A stretch of DNA of 64,000 bases from Punica granatum (GCF_007655135.1 NC_045129.1:23038274-23102273); one strand, 5' to 3'. Positions 12,890-25,250 are shown, counted from the stretch's first letter. The notes: a model not told the origin generated them from the sequence alone. Made by a program: numbers and translations.

Positions 12890-13738
12890 ATGGCTAAAGA
12901 CCACCCAGAACGAGTTCCAAGAAGGCTCACCTTCGACCAAGACCTGTTCCCCACATTACAATGAACATAAGAGAGTTTAGCACGGCTTGAGCGAGTTATC
13001 CAAGCCCTTGCGAGTTCTGATGAAATAAGAAGACACCAATGGGTGCAGAAGGATTATCCCCCAAAGAGAATCCCGACTTTCAACAGAAGTATGAGCACTG
13101 AGGAATTCTTGGCGTGGATTTCGGATGTGGACCGATTCTTCGACTACTACGGCATCCCCGATGATGGAAGTCGAGTTGTTAGAGTTGTTTATCGGTTAAG
13201 GGGTAAAGAGTCTACTTGGTGGGAGAAATTGGAAAATAATAGTCTCAAAAATGGAAGGAATCTGGTATTTACGTGAAGGCGCATGAAACAACTCTTAAAA
13301 GTCAGATTCTTTCCTTTGGGATACGAAAAACGCCCCTATGAATCTGAAGTCGGTTGCATGAAGTCTACCTATCCTCTTAAGAATGGAAAAACAAATGCTT
13401 TTCCTATGACGATTGTTGATATTGAGGAAAAAGTACAACTTGAAGAAGCTTCTATGAAGGGTGACAAATTTAAAGAAGAAGAAGTGGAGTCCAAGAATGA
13501 AGCAGCTCAAGCGTTACACGATAATAATGTTCTGGTCGAGAAGGATATAGCGATTGGCAAGATATTTTGGGAGGAACTAATTTCAAACTCTGAAGAGAAA
13601 GTCCAGGCTGAACTGTTTTTAGACCCAGGCCAAGTGGAACTTCAAGAAGAAATTGCTATTAAAGATTTGTCGATGGTGTTTCATCAAATCGAGGCAAAAT
13701 TTGCCAAAGCATATACGACTCCACCAGGAAAGCAATAG
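12890..13738 (+). pseudogene. gag: Degenerate gag-only frame of element G
   Basis: One frame runs from the ATG at 12890 to a stop at 13736-13738 (283 codons) but is interrupted by in-frame stops near 12962 (TGA), 12968 (TAA) and at 13274 (TGA, where a Trp codon is expected in the Gag core). The Gag core is recognisable from IPTFNRSMSTEEFLAWI, VYRLRGKESTWWEKL and, after the stop, RRMKQLLKVRFFPLGYEK, the pattern of Ty3/gypsy chromovirus capsid proteins. After about residue 150 the sequence becomes Glu/Lys rich and no longer matches Gag; no zinc knuckle is present. This suggests an old internal deletion joining gag to noncoding sequence. It is unlikely to make a functional protein. Confidence 0.8.
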
Positions 13739-13926
13739 CAGTTCAGGCAATGAGTTGGTTGGCGAGGAAGCAAAAAGAAGTCGATCTATGAAGAATTACT
13801 GGAGTGAGTTCGGATAGAAAAGTTGGTCATTAAATGGCAAGCTAAAAAGTACCGAAGCGCACACATGAAGACCAGCAGAAGATTGACGAAGACTCGAGGA
13901 TGCGTCTTTTTCCAACCGAGAGGGGA

Positions 13927-14471
13927 TGATGTGCTTCAGATTGCAGCCCAACTCGTATTCAGCTTTGCTGGTCCAAACGCGTATTCCAGATGACTCCGAA
14001 ACAAGAATTTAGCTTAATTAGATATTAAGTTTCCGATATTGCTATAATATAGTTTCTCTTAATTAGATATTATTTCCTATGTTAGCTTGAGTCAGTAGTC
14101 TTAAGTTTTCTATTTTAGATTATTACCTTACTCTATTTTAGGAAAGTAATTTAGAGGAGATTAGATATCAGTTTCCTATTTTATAGTCAAGGGGGGTGTC
14201 TTCCCTCTATATAAATATGCATCTTATTGTAAGAGAAGAAGATAGACTTTGATGAATATTTAAATGAAATTGCCTAGAGCGTTTTCTCTATTTTCTTATC
14301 TGAACAAGTCCCTTGTTTAGTGGCGAAAATCCTGATTCTTATCATTCATCCTTGGGTGTAGCGAATCAACCCGACTTTTCTTACTCGTGGCGAGTCATCT
14401 TATCGAGTGAGTTCTGTTGGTTCTACCCTCCACCCTTCTTTCTTATCCAGTTCTGGTTCGTGTGCTTATCA
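13927..14471 (+). repeat. 3' LTR of element G (545 bp)
   Basis: Direct repeat of 12274-12804, preceded by the purine-rich tract GAGAGGGGA and followed by the target duplication AATTT. Its TATA box is at 14208-14217. Confidence 0.93.
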
Positions 14472-14476
14472 AATTT

Positions 14477-16000
14477 GCATATCATTTCGTGACAATCTTA
14501 GATTAATGGCTGATTATTATTATATTAAAGAAAGAGGCAAAAACAAAACAAAATCCGTTCACGTGTTTACATTAAGAAGATGAGAATTGTAACTCCAAGA
14601 TGAAGGCAATGAATCCTCACAGTTTCTTGTCCTCTTCTCTAACTTTTATTAAAGATGAGAGCGGGAGAACGTTTTTATTTTGGGTCGAAGAAGACATGAC
14701 AATGGATTTGAGACTCTCAAATGTATAGGTGAATCGTTGTGAACCGAAATTAATTTTGGTTGGGTTTGATTCAAACAGAAAAGAATTGCACCTGGTAATT
14801 TGGTCTATTATGATCCCACATATTTGCACAAATCAGCTTTTATTTAACAGAAAAAGTTATGGAAAAAAAAAGAATAATCACCAAACATAGAACTGAAACA
14901 AAAAAGGAACAAAAGAATAAGATGAAAATTAAAAAAAAATGGTGAAAATTGAAAGTTACTAAAGTTACAGACTAAAACTATACTTTTTTTTCAAGAAATT
15001 AAAAAAAAAAACTCATTGATTCGCACATACATAATAAAATGTTATTGAAAAAATAAGTAGATTTTGTAAATTTTCAAATAAATATTAAAACCAATCTAAA
15101 TTTTTTTTTCTTAGTACATCCGTAAGATACACAACCTGCACCTAGTTCAAATTTACGTTTGAAATATTGTGAATAAAAAAAATACATTATTCGAAGAGCT
15201 TTACCCTTTTGTTGGACAACTTTGCTTGAATCTGGATTAATCGGGACTCCTAGACTTTTGGATGCCATGTGGTATACGCCGAGAAAAAATTTAAGTTCGA
15301 AAAACTGTGATCTAAGTTCTGTAATTACATTTGATGAGTAGAAGAAAGAAGAGGGCGTCTCGAATGAATTCTTCTAGGAAAAGCAATTTCATTTTGCATT
15401 GCCATCCTCTTCTCGATATAAAATTCTCACTAAGCATAACAACGCGGGGAGAGGGAGAGAGCTGACCAAACTATTCCCTTCATCTGTTAACAAATCAGAA
15501 ATTTTTTTATCTAAACAAACAGAGCGCTCCTTGTGTTAGTGATTTGCACATCATAGGTTCTTTTTGAGACTGAAAAATCCCGAAAAAAGAACAAGAAAAA
15601 AATCGTAAATTATTGTCCTCCCGAAGTTGCAATCCATGATGCCCCAGCCCCACAAAGAACACAATCGATTTAAAAACTTCAACCAGCGGATTCTGAAGTT
15701 TTTGCAGCACTTAACATGTCCTTTCAAGCGCCAACTATTTTGTCTGAGACTTTAATCCATAACGAAGCAGAACCATGAAAAGATATGCAAAAAATGTCAC
15801 GAACAAAAGCGATCAAGGGTAAAAATAGTTCAACTGCCAGATGCATGCGTTATTGTAATAGGAAGAGATTTGCTGCCCGCTATGGCTTTGCATTTGGATG
15901 ACCAAAATTGGGAATTCAAGGTTCAGTTAGGCCAAACCACTAACTACAGAAATTATAGGATCGAAATAAAGAACAGGTTTATTTGCAAAGCAGGTCAGTC
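14477..16000. other. AT-rich intergenic DNA and 3' UTR of the ATP synthase g gene
   Basis: Poly-A/poly-T runs dominate 14860-15120. No coding region is recognised. The last part (about 15850-16000) is probably the 3' untranslated region of the minus-strand gene ending at 16001; AATAAA occurs on the minus strand near 15978-15983. Confidence 0.5.
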
Positions 16001-17006
16001 TCAAACATGGTAGCCCGTGATTTTGAATCCTCTTCCCACGATCTCGCCAGCACAGAACCAGGCAAAGCATTCGAGGCCAAACAGAGCAGCGATCCCAGCA
16101 TTCTCGACATTCAGTTCCTCCTTGTTCTTCCAAAGGTGCTTGAGGGAATCCAACTCTTTCCAGAATGCTTCGCACCGACCAGGAATGCTGCAGTAAACAG
16201 ACGTCAGCGATTTGCAGTCAAACAGATACTTATGAAATAACTCAACAGAAAAGTTAATTTCGGTCTTCATCAAGCGGGGACAGCTCAGTTGGGAGAGCAC
16301 TAGACTGGAAGGTCGCATGTTTGATCCAAAAAGAAAATTCGTTCTTCTTAATGAAGGAGGACAACATCAAAAACCAGGCTAGACAATGCCAGACAAAAGC
16401 ATCAGAAATGGTGCTATTCATATCACGACAATTAGCCCAAGACACTTGCTAACAAATAATTGCGAAGCCAGATTGAATGCCAGTTCAGAGGGTAATCCCA
16501 TTACTATTAGTTAGCTTGCGCTTTCATCAATCACTATCTAACAAAGACAACTTCAAAAGAAAAGAATGAATCCTCAAGTATCAAGCCAACTGAGAAGCCT
16601 GATCGAGATATGATTCAAGATAGGGCATTCTTCCGTATATGAAAGAAAAGTTTATATTTATACTAAATCAAGCAAGATCTAAACCCATCCTGCAACAATC
16701 ATATCGCTTCAGGAAGCGCATAACGAAAAATGGGAGACTGAGAATGCATTGTCAAATGAAACGCGATCGACCAGGAAGCGCATAACGAAAAATGGGACCC
16801 TCCAAATCGCCCCAAGGAACAAACCTGGCGAGACGAGTGTAGAACAACTGCTTGGCAAGGAGCTGGCAGTTCTCGATGGTGGGAGGCTCCTTGACGTGGT
16901 GCTTGTTCTGCTGCATGAGCTGCTTGTAGTAGGCAGTGCCATTCTTGGACGCAAACCGAGTAGCCTGAGCAGCCTTCTTTTGCAACTGAGCTAACTTCGA
17001 CGCCAT
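16001..17006 (-). CDS. Mitochondrial ATP synthase subunit g
   Basis: Coding exons are 16825-17006 and 16187-16001 (minus), joined by a GT-AG intron (donor CAG|GTTT, acceptor CTGCAG|C). The joined frame is 369 nt, 122 residues, the usual length of the plant protein (ATP-synt_G family). Subunit g sits in the membrane sector of the mitochondrial F1Fo ATP synthase and helps dimerise the complex and shape cristae. Evidence is the N-terminal MASKLAQLQKKA, the conserved KEPPTIENCQLLAKQLFYT block, PGRCEAFWKELD at the exon junction, and a C-terminal membrane segment ending FCAGEIVGRG, which holds the GxxxG motif needed for dimerisation in yeast subunit g. The start is the only ATG agreeing with the family N-terminus. 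A 5' UTR intron and a promoter with TGGGC motifs lie upstream. Identification is from family memory; the frame closure is seen directly. Confidence 0.95.
16274..16328 (+). pseudogene. Truncated tRNA-Phe-like sequence in the ATP synthase g intron
   Basis: The sequence starts GCGGGGACAGCTCAGTTGGG and keeps the D arm and most of the T arm (GGTCGCATGTTTGATCC) of plant tRNA-Phe(GAA). About seven bases covering the anticodon region are missing between a short CTG/CTG overlap, and the 3' acceptor strand is lost. It lies antisense inside the intron of the subunit g gene. Box A and box B promoter elements for RNA polymerase III are largely intact, but no functional tRNA can form. Confidence 0.8.
16711..16797. 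repeat. 25-bp direct repeat near the 5' splice site
   Basis: The unit aggaagcgcataacgaaaaa plus tggga occurs at 16711-16735 and again at 16773-16797, with a 62-bp period, inside the subunit g intron close to the donor site at 16824. This looks like a small local duplication. Confidence 0.7.
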
Positions 17007-17031
17007 TCGTTTAGCTTTTGCCCCTCCCCTC

Positions 17032-17408
17032 CTATATAACACAACATAACTTGAAACATCAGACCGAAGTTCAGAGCAAGAAACATCGCCAACGAAGGAA
17101 TATCAAGCAGAAAGACAAAAATCACATCTCACTTCTACAGCCAATATGACAGGTAAAAATTCAACTCACGTTAAATGGATAATTCCAATCGAATAGTGGC
17201 CAAGATCATCGAGTTTTAACATCAAAGACAACCCCTAAACCCAATCAATTCAAGATACAACTGTCGATTGAAGGACTGACACTGACACACACCCAATTAG
17301 ATGACGGGAAGACACAAGAAGATTATAAGAACAATCAACAACAAATTAGAGATGAAATGAAGAAACTGGGATACATCGAAGACAGTGGAAGTAAACAAAA
17401 TCAATCAC
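17032..17408 (-). other. Probable 5' UTR intron of the ATP synthase g gene
   Basis: On the minus strand a good donor AATAAG|GTGATT occurs at 17409/17408 and an acceptor ATATAG|GAGGGG at 17032/17031, 25 bases before the ATG at 17006. The first, noncoding exon would run from about 17535 to 17409. Leader introns are common in plant housekeeping genes. Splice sites are inferred, with no transcript evidence. Confidence 0.5.
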
Positions 17409-17561
17409 CTTATTCGGCCTGGCGGCCTTTTCCTCGAGGAAATGAATTGAAAAGAGAGCAGCAGAAATTGAAACAAAGATTTGATTTGATTGAAAATTTG
17501 ACCGACCGAGCGAGGTGAGGGTTTTGACTGGGGGGCATCGTTTTCGTTTTCCCCAAGCCAA

Positions 17562-17636
17562 TCACATATATATGGGCTTGCAAGCCCACAGTTCTAACTT
17601 TGATGGGCTCAGATTTAGCTGGCCCATTTCGTTGGA
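17562..17636 (-). promoter_or_regulatory. Core promoter of the ATP synthase g gene
   Basis: The minus strand holds a TATA-like CATATATATG (about 17564-17573), directly preceded by the perfect 16-bp palindrome TGGGCTTGCAAGCCCA (17573-17588), and two further TGGGC/GCCCA motifs at about 17604 and 17621. Such TGGGC 'site II' elements are known to be enriched in promoters of plant genes for mitochondrial and ribosomal proteins, which suits the product. Transcription would begin near 17535. Confidence 0.55.
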
Positions 17637-17639
17637 CCG

Positions 17640-18906
17640 GTAATAATGTATGATCGTGGCAGGGCACGTCCCTCTCATGCCGCAGGAACAAAAGTCGGAA
17701 AACGAAGTTTGGGGGGAATCATTTCGTTTTGGCTAGTTCTTCATATACGAGAGAACTTCTCCGCCGGAATAAAGATGTCCTCCGTTCTGCCGAATGTGAG
17801 GGAGTTAAAACAATTGCCATTATTATGCACAAAATTACCATCCCTGCTGCAAAGTGTGTTTGGCATTTTTTTGTTTGGCATTTTTTTTTTTAGCTCAACA
17901 TTCGGCATATGCTTTCGACTGAAACAGTCGACAGAATTAGCATTAACTGTGGTGCAGGGAGGGCATTGGATTGCCTCAAGTAGAGAGAATGCGAGAGGAA
18001 TAATCCAATGCCTGGGGGCAAGAGGAATACAGTACCCTGGCACCATAGCAGCCTCCTTTGACAAAAATTGACAATACCTTGAAATCAAATGAGAATCAGC
18101 AAGGTACCAAATAGCACATCGCCGCCGAGAGGAGAACATATATAAAGATGAATGGATAAATGACGATTTAGGCCGGTTTGGTGTTATAGCCATAAAAATC
18201 AAGCAACTACAATAATCAATGACAGTATAAAAAAGAACTGTCAAATATAAAGAATTAATCAAAAAATTGATGCACCTGAGAGTACCAAAACAGCTTCTTC
18301 CCACCAGAATTTTTTGTTGTCGAGTAAATACTACATCTTATCTTAATCTTGAAAAACCAAGAAAAACCTAAGAGTGGCAAATATAAGACATATCCCTCAG
18401 TTGTTTTTCTTTTTTCTTTTTTTTGGTTGTAGGAGAGCTACAATCACATCATTTCCCTTTTCCGGCTTCAACCCAAAAAGACAACTTTTTGAAATACGGA
18501 CCTTCTGCACCTTCCTTTCACGAGAAGATACCCGAAAAGAACAAATGTAGAAGAAAGGACAGCAAAAACAAAGATAAATCAAGAGACTTCCGGGTTAAGA
18601 GACGAGATGATTATGGAGAAGAAGAAGAAAAGCGGAGCCAACCACCATCTGCGCCAAAACACACATGAAGAAGTGCATCCCCTTGAACTCTTGAACTTGT
18701 GGCTGCTGCTGCTTCCATGACTTGAGATTTCTCAGGGAATGTGTGCTACAAATCTGAGGTACTTGGAATGAGATTGAATCTAACCTCCCGAATGGAATTG
18801 AATTGGTTGGGCAGGAAATGAAAATCAAAAGCCTTCTCCAATAGCAACCTGTGAAACTTCTTAAAATCAACCAAAAATATTTCTTCCCCCTATGCAATCC
18901 TCCTTT
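17640..18906 (-). other. 3' UTR of the B55 gene and intergenic spacer
   Basis: This is the stretch between the B55 stop at 18907 and the subunit g promoter. Its upper part should be the B55 3' untranslated region. A 187-codon minus-strand frame (17741-18304) overlaps A-rich duplications and matches no family I know, so I do not call a gene. Confidence 0.45.
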
Positions 18907-21900
18907 TTATGCATAGTACATGTACAGGCTGTTTGCAGCAGCACAGGCTATTGAGTTCTCGCTTGGATGCCACGCCAAGTGGAGCAACTTGGTTGTAGAA
19001 TCGAATGAATTCCCGTTGGCATCAACAACAGGGCTTTCTGCTCCTGTATTATGCGGCAAAGACAGTTCAGGGAAGGAATGAAAAGGCACAAACAAGAAGA
19101 CAACAGAGTGCAGAGAGAATATAAATGTAAATCAAAATGCTGTTTTTTCACTGGAGAGGTAACTCACCTCGTCTGACAACACGGGTAATACTGCTCAGAG
19201 ATCGGGATGGCCTCGAAGGAGTCTGAACTTGTCTCCTGCAAAACCAGAAGAAAATTAATCTCATGCCGCAACATAAATTGGGTACTGCAGTTATGCTGAA
19301 GTACCAAGTTTAGTTGTATTCTTGACTTTTACCTCATTGGATTTTTGCTGGCTTCCAAAGTTGTCGCTTCATTGCTCCCAGGAGCAACACCAAACACACG
19401 GAACAGATTGCTATACAAAAGTTAAGACTGTATTATGCAAAACATTTCTATGAGAAATCACCAATTAATAACAAGCTAAAAAGAGCAGCACGCACCTATA
19501 TGAGCCTGTAGCCACTCGCAAACCATCACCGCTTAGACAACATTCGAATTTATCAAATATAGAGTCGTTTTCATATAAATCACACAGCTGCAACAGCAAA
19601 CACCAGTCTTGTAAGCTAGGACAAACATATCAGGACATAAGTATTTTATTCTAGCTTAAAAGAGCAGATCGTTACCCTAGGTCTTAAATATTCATGGACC
19701 TGGAAGGTTGCAACAGGGCGTGAATCCATGTTTATATCCCATAACTGTAGACAAAACAGACTTACTGTTATAAGAGGATAAGAATTATTTCAATTTTCAA
19801 AGAGAATCATTTCAGAGAACTTTCAATACAAACAACAATTAGTTCGCTGAAAACAAAATTCAACCTTAAGAGTCATATAGTCACGGCTAAGAATGTGTCT
19901 TCCATCTTTCCCGAATTTAATGTCCGAAATTGAGGCTATTATCTCTGTGAAGAATGATCTGGAACCAACTGGTTCTTGTTCCTCAAACCTGCATTGGACA
20001 GGTCGTCAGTTTGAAACCATCACTATAGAGACATATCAAATGATACAATAAGCCATGTGGAAAATAAATGAATCAATTTGCAGCATAAGGCAATATAACA
20101 TTTTTTATAATTGTGGACACAACAATAGAAATTCTAACCAGCTTGTGCCATCTTTATCCCTTGAAAAGGGAAGGCGAGAGAAAGAAGGCTATCATAAAAC
20201 AGAAGCAATACAAAGACAAAGAACCAGCCAAACTTACAATTTTGCATGGGAATCACATAGGGCTGATTGCCGCATATCAATGAGACGGATGCAGCCCTTT
20301 GAACTGCTATATGCTAACATATTACAATGTGTAGGATGAAATTCAGCTGATGTTATAACCTCTGCAACAATTGAGGAAGCACCATCAAAGCTTGAATGGA
20401 GATGACAAAGCAGAAAGTTAACTACTCAAAGCAATCAATATATCTGCTTTAGCATCCTTAGCAGCATAGCAGGCAATAGTTTGCAATTAAAAGACAAGAA
20501 CATGCAAGGAAGTACTTTCTAATCAAAACGCCTTTTCAGAATAACCTCCCACTAGATATTTCCAATTACACATGAATCCATGGAATGAATGAATTTTGCA
20601 TCTCAAAAACACCTTCATCAGTGCCACTATACAAGAGGCAAAAAGAGTAAGAAACAGAAACATACAAGAAATTGGTAGAATATAAAGATTAGAAAGCACA
20701 TGCAAAAAGAATTGCTCTCTTTTTCATGAGAGAGCTCCCGCTATTCCTCAGAAAACCAATTACCAAACAGCCAACATTCATGATTTTCAAATGTCAACCG
20801 GCATGATATTCTAGCAGCCCTGGATTCCTGGTAACCACAAAACTTACCAGTTAAATCCTCCATATTTGCGGGCTTTACATCAACAATGTTGAAACTTTGA
20901 TTGCTAATTTCCAAATTCCAAAGATTTATGCGGAGATCATCGGCGGAAATAAAGGTTTCCCCATCGCTGGATAACAGATGCACAAAACAATCAGGAATCA
21001 GGATAATTTCGAGATCATCACTAAGGTCAACAAGCACATCAAGAAGCACAAGCACGAGTCATATTTCTTGGCACGTCTAAGAGAGCTTGTAACTGTTATC
21101 CCATTCCTTTCAACTCAGACTAAGCAAAATAATTTACAGCACATTTTTTAACTGATGGGCAACCAAAGTTTCAAGGGAATCATTTAAGTCAACACAAGTA
21201 GAACAGACAATCTGGAGAGCGCATTTAACAATGAAAACAAGAATAAAGCGAAAGACAACAGAACTAGCCACTTCCATGCCAATCTTCTAGCAAGAACCAA
21301 TAGATGCACATACAACTAACTCCACCGAACTAAGCTTTGCTGCCTGGTATAAGTCCAACATGGATCATTTTCCAGCCTTATGCTTGCATGAAAGCGTAAG
21401 TAAATTTATATAAAAATTCGAATAAGAAAAATGCTTTCTATGACACACACACACACATATCTCCGTACGTGTATTTGTGCAGATGTACCTTTCATAAGAA
21501 CAAAAAGTAAAGCGGATGTCATTTGACCATCAATTGACGACTCTCATAAAAGAGACAAATAAGTCCAGTTTCCCTCCGCAATCAATAAAATGTACCTGTT
21601 ATTTGAAATCGAGTTAATATGATAATCATGAGCATGCGCATACACCCTTCTGCATCTTGCTACCAGACTAGTCTCATGGCTCGTCACCTGCATATAATAT
21701 TGATAGGATAAATATTGTAAGATTGGATGTCTAACTAAAGATTAAAGTTGATAACTTGTCCACAACATCCTTGCAGGTAAAATACCCAAAAATATGGCAT
21801 TGTTCCAATTTTTCTATCAATTAACTCAATCTTTTGGATGGAATTTTATCCATGCTCATGGTTCAAAAAATACTACAACATATTGAGCAAAGATCACCCG

Positions 21901-24738
21901 TTCGATCAACTTGCAGACTGATCACAAGAAGTTCAAGTCTCCTAATATTCCAATTAAAGCCAGATGTATACGAACTCCATGTAACAAAGATTAAGAACTT
22001 GCTATGACCCAAGAAACTCGATATGATAGCAAATGCAAAGTCAAACCACTTATATTTCTTTAAGCGTGCATCAAAGTCTCCACGCCGAATGCTTGTTGGG
22101 TTTATCAGTACCATAGTGAGTCAAACAGAAGTAACTAGGAGCATACTTCCTAAAAGAATAGATATTTCGAGCTGGTCAAGTTAAAACGTAGAACTGACGC
22201 CTTTATCTATTGTCTAAAGTACTGCAACAAAATACTCTCTAAATGTCTTCTGCCTGCACTTTTAGAAGAATACATCATCTTTTACTTTTAAGATAAGAAG
22301 ATAAAGCAAAATACTAACAGAATGGGATGAGCACAACTACCGCTGGTAAATGTAGAGACGGAATGCCTCCTGATGGGAATGAAAAGTCATTGGATAGAAA
22401 ACTGAACGATCTCTCTGGGGATCCTCCATTCTCTAGATGTTTTGTGTTGCTAGAACTGCTGGAGCTGGCAAGACTTCCATTTCTAAGGGCTTTTGATGGA
22501 TCCACATTCATCTGAGAGATTTTCTTAATCTTCTTCTCCTGGACCTAATCAATCATTAGAGAAGGCAATAAATCAGCGATGAAGAACTTAGCTCACACAG
22601 ATGGGTCCAGACAGTATTGACAATATGGAAAACCAAGTAGCAAGACAGTAAAGGCAAAGAACTGAAGTAACAACCAAGAGCTTTTTATATCTTTCTAAGT
22701 TTTAAATAATTAAGCCTTTTCCAAGCACATTTGTAATATATTAATGCGTTGAAGCATTCTCAAAAGGGTTTTACAGCCCAAAACTCATTATAGTATTTAT
22801 TACAATGGTCATTGCAGCCACAATGTTCACATGTTCGATAGAGAGTGCATCCAATCTGACATTTCCTGATAATATAACATGTCATCTATATAAATAAACA
22901 GCAATTTGTTTGTTCAGCGAAGAAAGAGAAGTGTGAACTTTGTACCTTCCAGAATTTAATTGTTTTATCATTTGTGGATAGGAGGAACAAGGCACCATTA
23001 GCTGTCTGGCACCATCTGATCTTATTAATTTTCTCCTCTATCTCCAAACTCTTCAGATAGTCAAACTGCCATAACGGAACACAAACTCATGTAAACATCT
23101 ATAGTACGAACCCGTAAGAGAGAAGGTTGAATGGACACAAAATCATTCTTCCAGCACAATTTGGAAAGTATTACCTCAGGCTCATGGCTCTGAAACTCTG
23201 TCTTGTAGCGAAATTCAGGATGTCTACTAATTGGATAGTCCACCCTCTCTAAATCTCTTCTTGATCCACCAAGCTGCTATTACAAATTAAAGGAAGTCAT
23301 AAAATAAAAATCTTTGAGGAAAAAAGTAAGAATTGATAAGGAACTAAAAGGGTCAACTGCAGAAATGACATACATCTTTAGAATCTGTCCTCTCAAAGAG
23401 GACCACTCGGCCACCTCTATCACCAGTAGCGAGATGGTCTCCACTTTTATCAAATTCAATCGCTGATATGATATCGACTGCATACATTTGAAGAATTTAA
23501 GTCATTGTTTTCCATTCCAATATCAAATGACAAGAGAGAAGTATCACTAAAAGCTAACGTGTACGATTCTTGAATATGTGAAGATGGTTTTCTCTCTGCA
23601 GATAATAAAGAGAAGATTAGGCTGGTTTAAATACTCCCAACTGCTGAAATTTCAATACATAGCCGCTATTCTATTCAAAAGTTCGTACTTCACAGCATGA
23701 GAGCATAACTTTGGATATTTAATTGTCATAGATCAATCTCATCATGCTCACTGGCACAACTTGGATGCAGAAGTCCTGATAGATGAAATTATTCGGATGG
23801 ATCATGTTTGTATTATAACCGGTTAAAGAGTGACTTCATTTAGAGGAGGTTAAGGCAGAGGCATTTCCTCTTAAATAGGCAGTGGTTTTTTATCCCGATC
23901 TTACATACTCTTTTTATTTATTTATTTGTGGCCAGTATCTTAGACTCGATGAGCAAGCAACACAGAAACCAGAAAGCATGAACACCCCAATAGCTAGCTT
24001 TGAGATATCTACCATATTACAGATCCATCACAAGGCAAGAAAATCCTTAGCAATGCTCCCAAACAAAGAATGCTTCACGTTGAGAACTTATCAATTCATT
24101 TTGTATCTGGCTAAACCTCCTTATAACACAAGCTCATGATCCTCCCCATATAATTTCTGCTAAAGTTCACAGCGAGCTTGCTCTAGCAAGTAAAGAATTC
24201 ACACAGTGGATTCAATTCGGCAATTAAGAACAAAAGTCAAAAACGGAAGAGCGGGAATTCTATTCCTAAATTCCATAGAGGCCCCGAAAGTAGCTGTGGA
24301 AGGAAGGAACTCGGTCAAAGCATCATTCCGAGTGCCTGCAACCACTGAGGTCGCGAACTCCATTCCACGAATTTCATTCAATCCGCTGCACAAATTTATT
24401 CAACCTCAAATCCCCAGAAATGCAGTGAAGTGCTACTGCATGTAACCCCTGTCGCCAGTTTCACGCCCGTAATCAAGAGTATTTCGCCAGATAGAATGAG
24501 AGAAGCAATGGCCGGACAGATCCAAATTGCGGAGCGGGAACACTAAATCGCACACTAGACAAGTCGGATCCAGAGGAGCTGAAGCTCAAACACACTCCTA
24601 CACGTGCAGACGAACATTTACGTGAAGCTTACCTTCTTGGATTTCTTCGCCGGCTGTGCGTTCACCGAAGACTTGAGAGAATTTCCACTCCAGAGGCTGC
24701 GGTGGATGCGCTGCAACGACCTCGTCACCGCCGTTCAT
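18907..24738 (-). CDS. Protein phosphatase 2A 55-kDa regulatory subunit B (B55)
   Basis: Fourteen coding exons on the minus strand: 24738-24633, 23477-23374, 23273-23175, 23065-22946, 22544-22341, 21687-21596, 20966-20848, 20361-20238, 19988-19865, 19744-19676, 19587-19496, 19410-19333, 19235-19168, 19043-18907. All junctions are GT-AG and the joined frame is 1536 nt, 511 residues, close to the roughly 500-513 of the Arabidopsis proteins. The product is the WD40-propeller subunit that docks on the PP2A scaffold and selects phosphoprotein substrates in cytosol and nucleus. Signatures are [14 protein letters not shown] (exon 4), [17 protein letters not shown] (exons 6-7) and [15 protein letters not shown] (exon 7); the N-terminus [10 protein letters not shown] and C-terminus LYMYYA match plant B55. 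A Ser-rich loop (ASSSSSSN, about residues 169-176) lies in exon 5, as in other plant copies. I cannot tell the alpha from the beta paralogue. No break is seen. Confidence 0.97.
21447..21464. repeat. (AC)n microsatellite in a B55 intron
   Basis: About eight AC units occur in the intron between coding exons 6 and 7. It is a likely length polymorphism with no inferred role. Confidence 0.75.
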
Positions 24739-25250
24739 CTCTCCGGGGAAAGCCGAATCCAACCAATAACCGGACGGCCGACAATCGAAGCCCTCTGTCA
24801 CCAGGGAACCGATCGAATCAGAGCATCCGACGAGATCCACTTCCGCTGCGTCACGAGATCATAGCTCCGGCTGGCCGAATCCACAGAGAGGAGGAGGCTG
24901 GGAGGAGGAATCGGGGCGGCGCGGGGGGCGGCAGGAAAAATCTCAGGGAAGAGGTTTTGGAGTCTCCGATTCAACCATTGATCGATCGATGATACAGAAA
25001 CGAACAAGAAAAAATTGGGAAAAAAAGGGGAAACCTCTCTCTCTCTGTCTCTCTCAAGAATTTTTTTTCTTTTTTTACTATCTTTCTCTCTCTAGATTTC
25101 CCTTTCGCTCTCTCTCTCCCTCTAGCGACAAGGAGAAAAATGGGAATTTGTTTGGGAGGAGATTGAAGACTGAGCGAACCGTTTATGGGCTTTGGTTAGC
25201 CGAGAAAAACACCAACTCTTCCCCTTTGTCTACTTCTCCTGTCCCACATT
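24739..25250 (-). promoter_or_regulatory. 5' UTR and promoter region of the B55 gene
   Basis: The reading frame is open upstream of the ATG at 24738 but contains no earlier in-frame ATG, supporting that start. From 25030 to 25125 the plus strand is CT rich (ctctctctctctgtctctctc and similar), which is GA-rich on the sense strand, a common feature of plant 5' leaders and core promoters. No clear TATA box is seen. Exact transcription start is unknown. Confidence 0.5.

Larger units (their letters stand above)
12274..14471 (+). mobile_element. Element G: complete non-autonomous gypsy-type LTR retrotransposon
   Basis: This 2.2-kb element has two LTRs (12274-12804 and 13927-14471), both bounded by TGATGTG...CTTATCA, and is flanked by a perfect 5-bp target duplication AATTT (12269-12273 and 14472-14476). 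A Met-type primer site, TGGTATTAAAGCG, starts at 12807, and a purine-rich tract GAGAGGGGA precedes the 3' LTR. Between them is only a partial gag frame and no pol, so replication would need enzymes from another element. TATATAAATA boxes are visible in each LTR (12554 and 14208). The two LTRs differ at scattered positions and by a short insertion near 14340. Confidence 0.93.

Noticed and set aside
17741..18304. A 187-codon minus-strand frame between the two host genes
   Set aside because: No recognised domain, contains A-rich duplications, and lies where the B55 3' UTR and spacer are expected.
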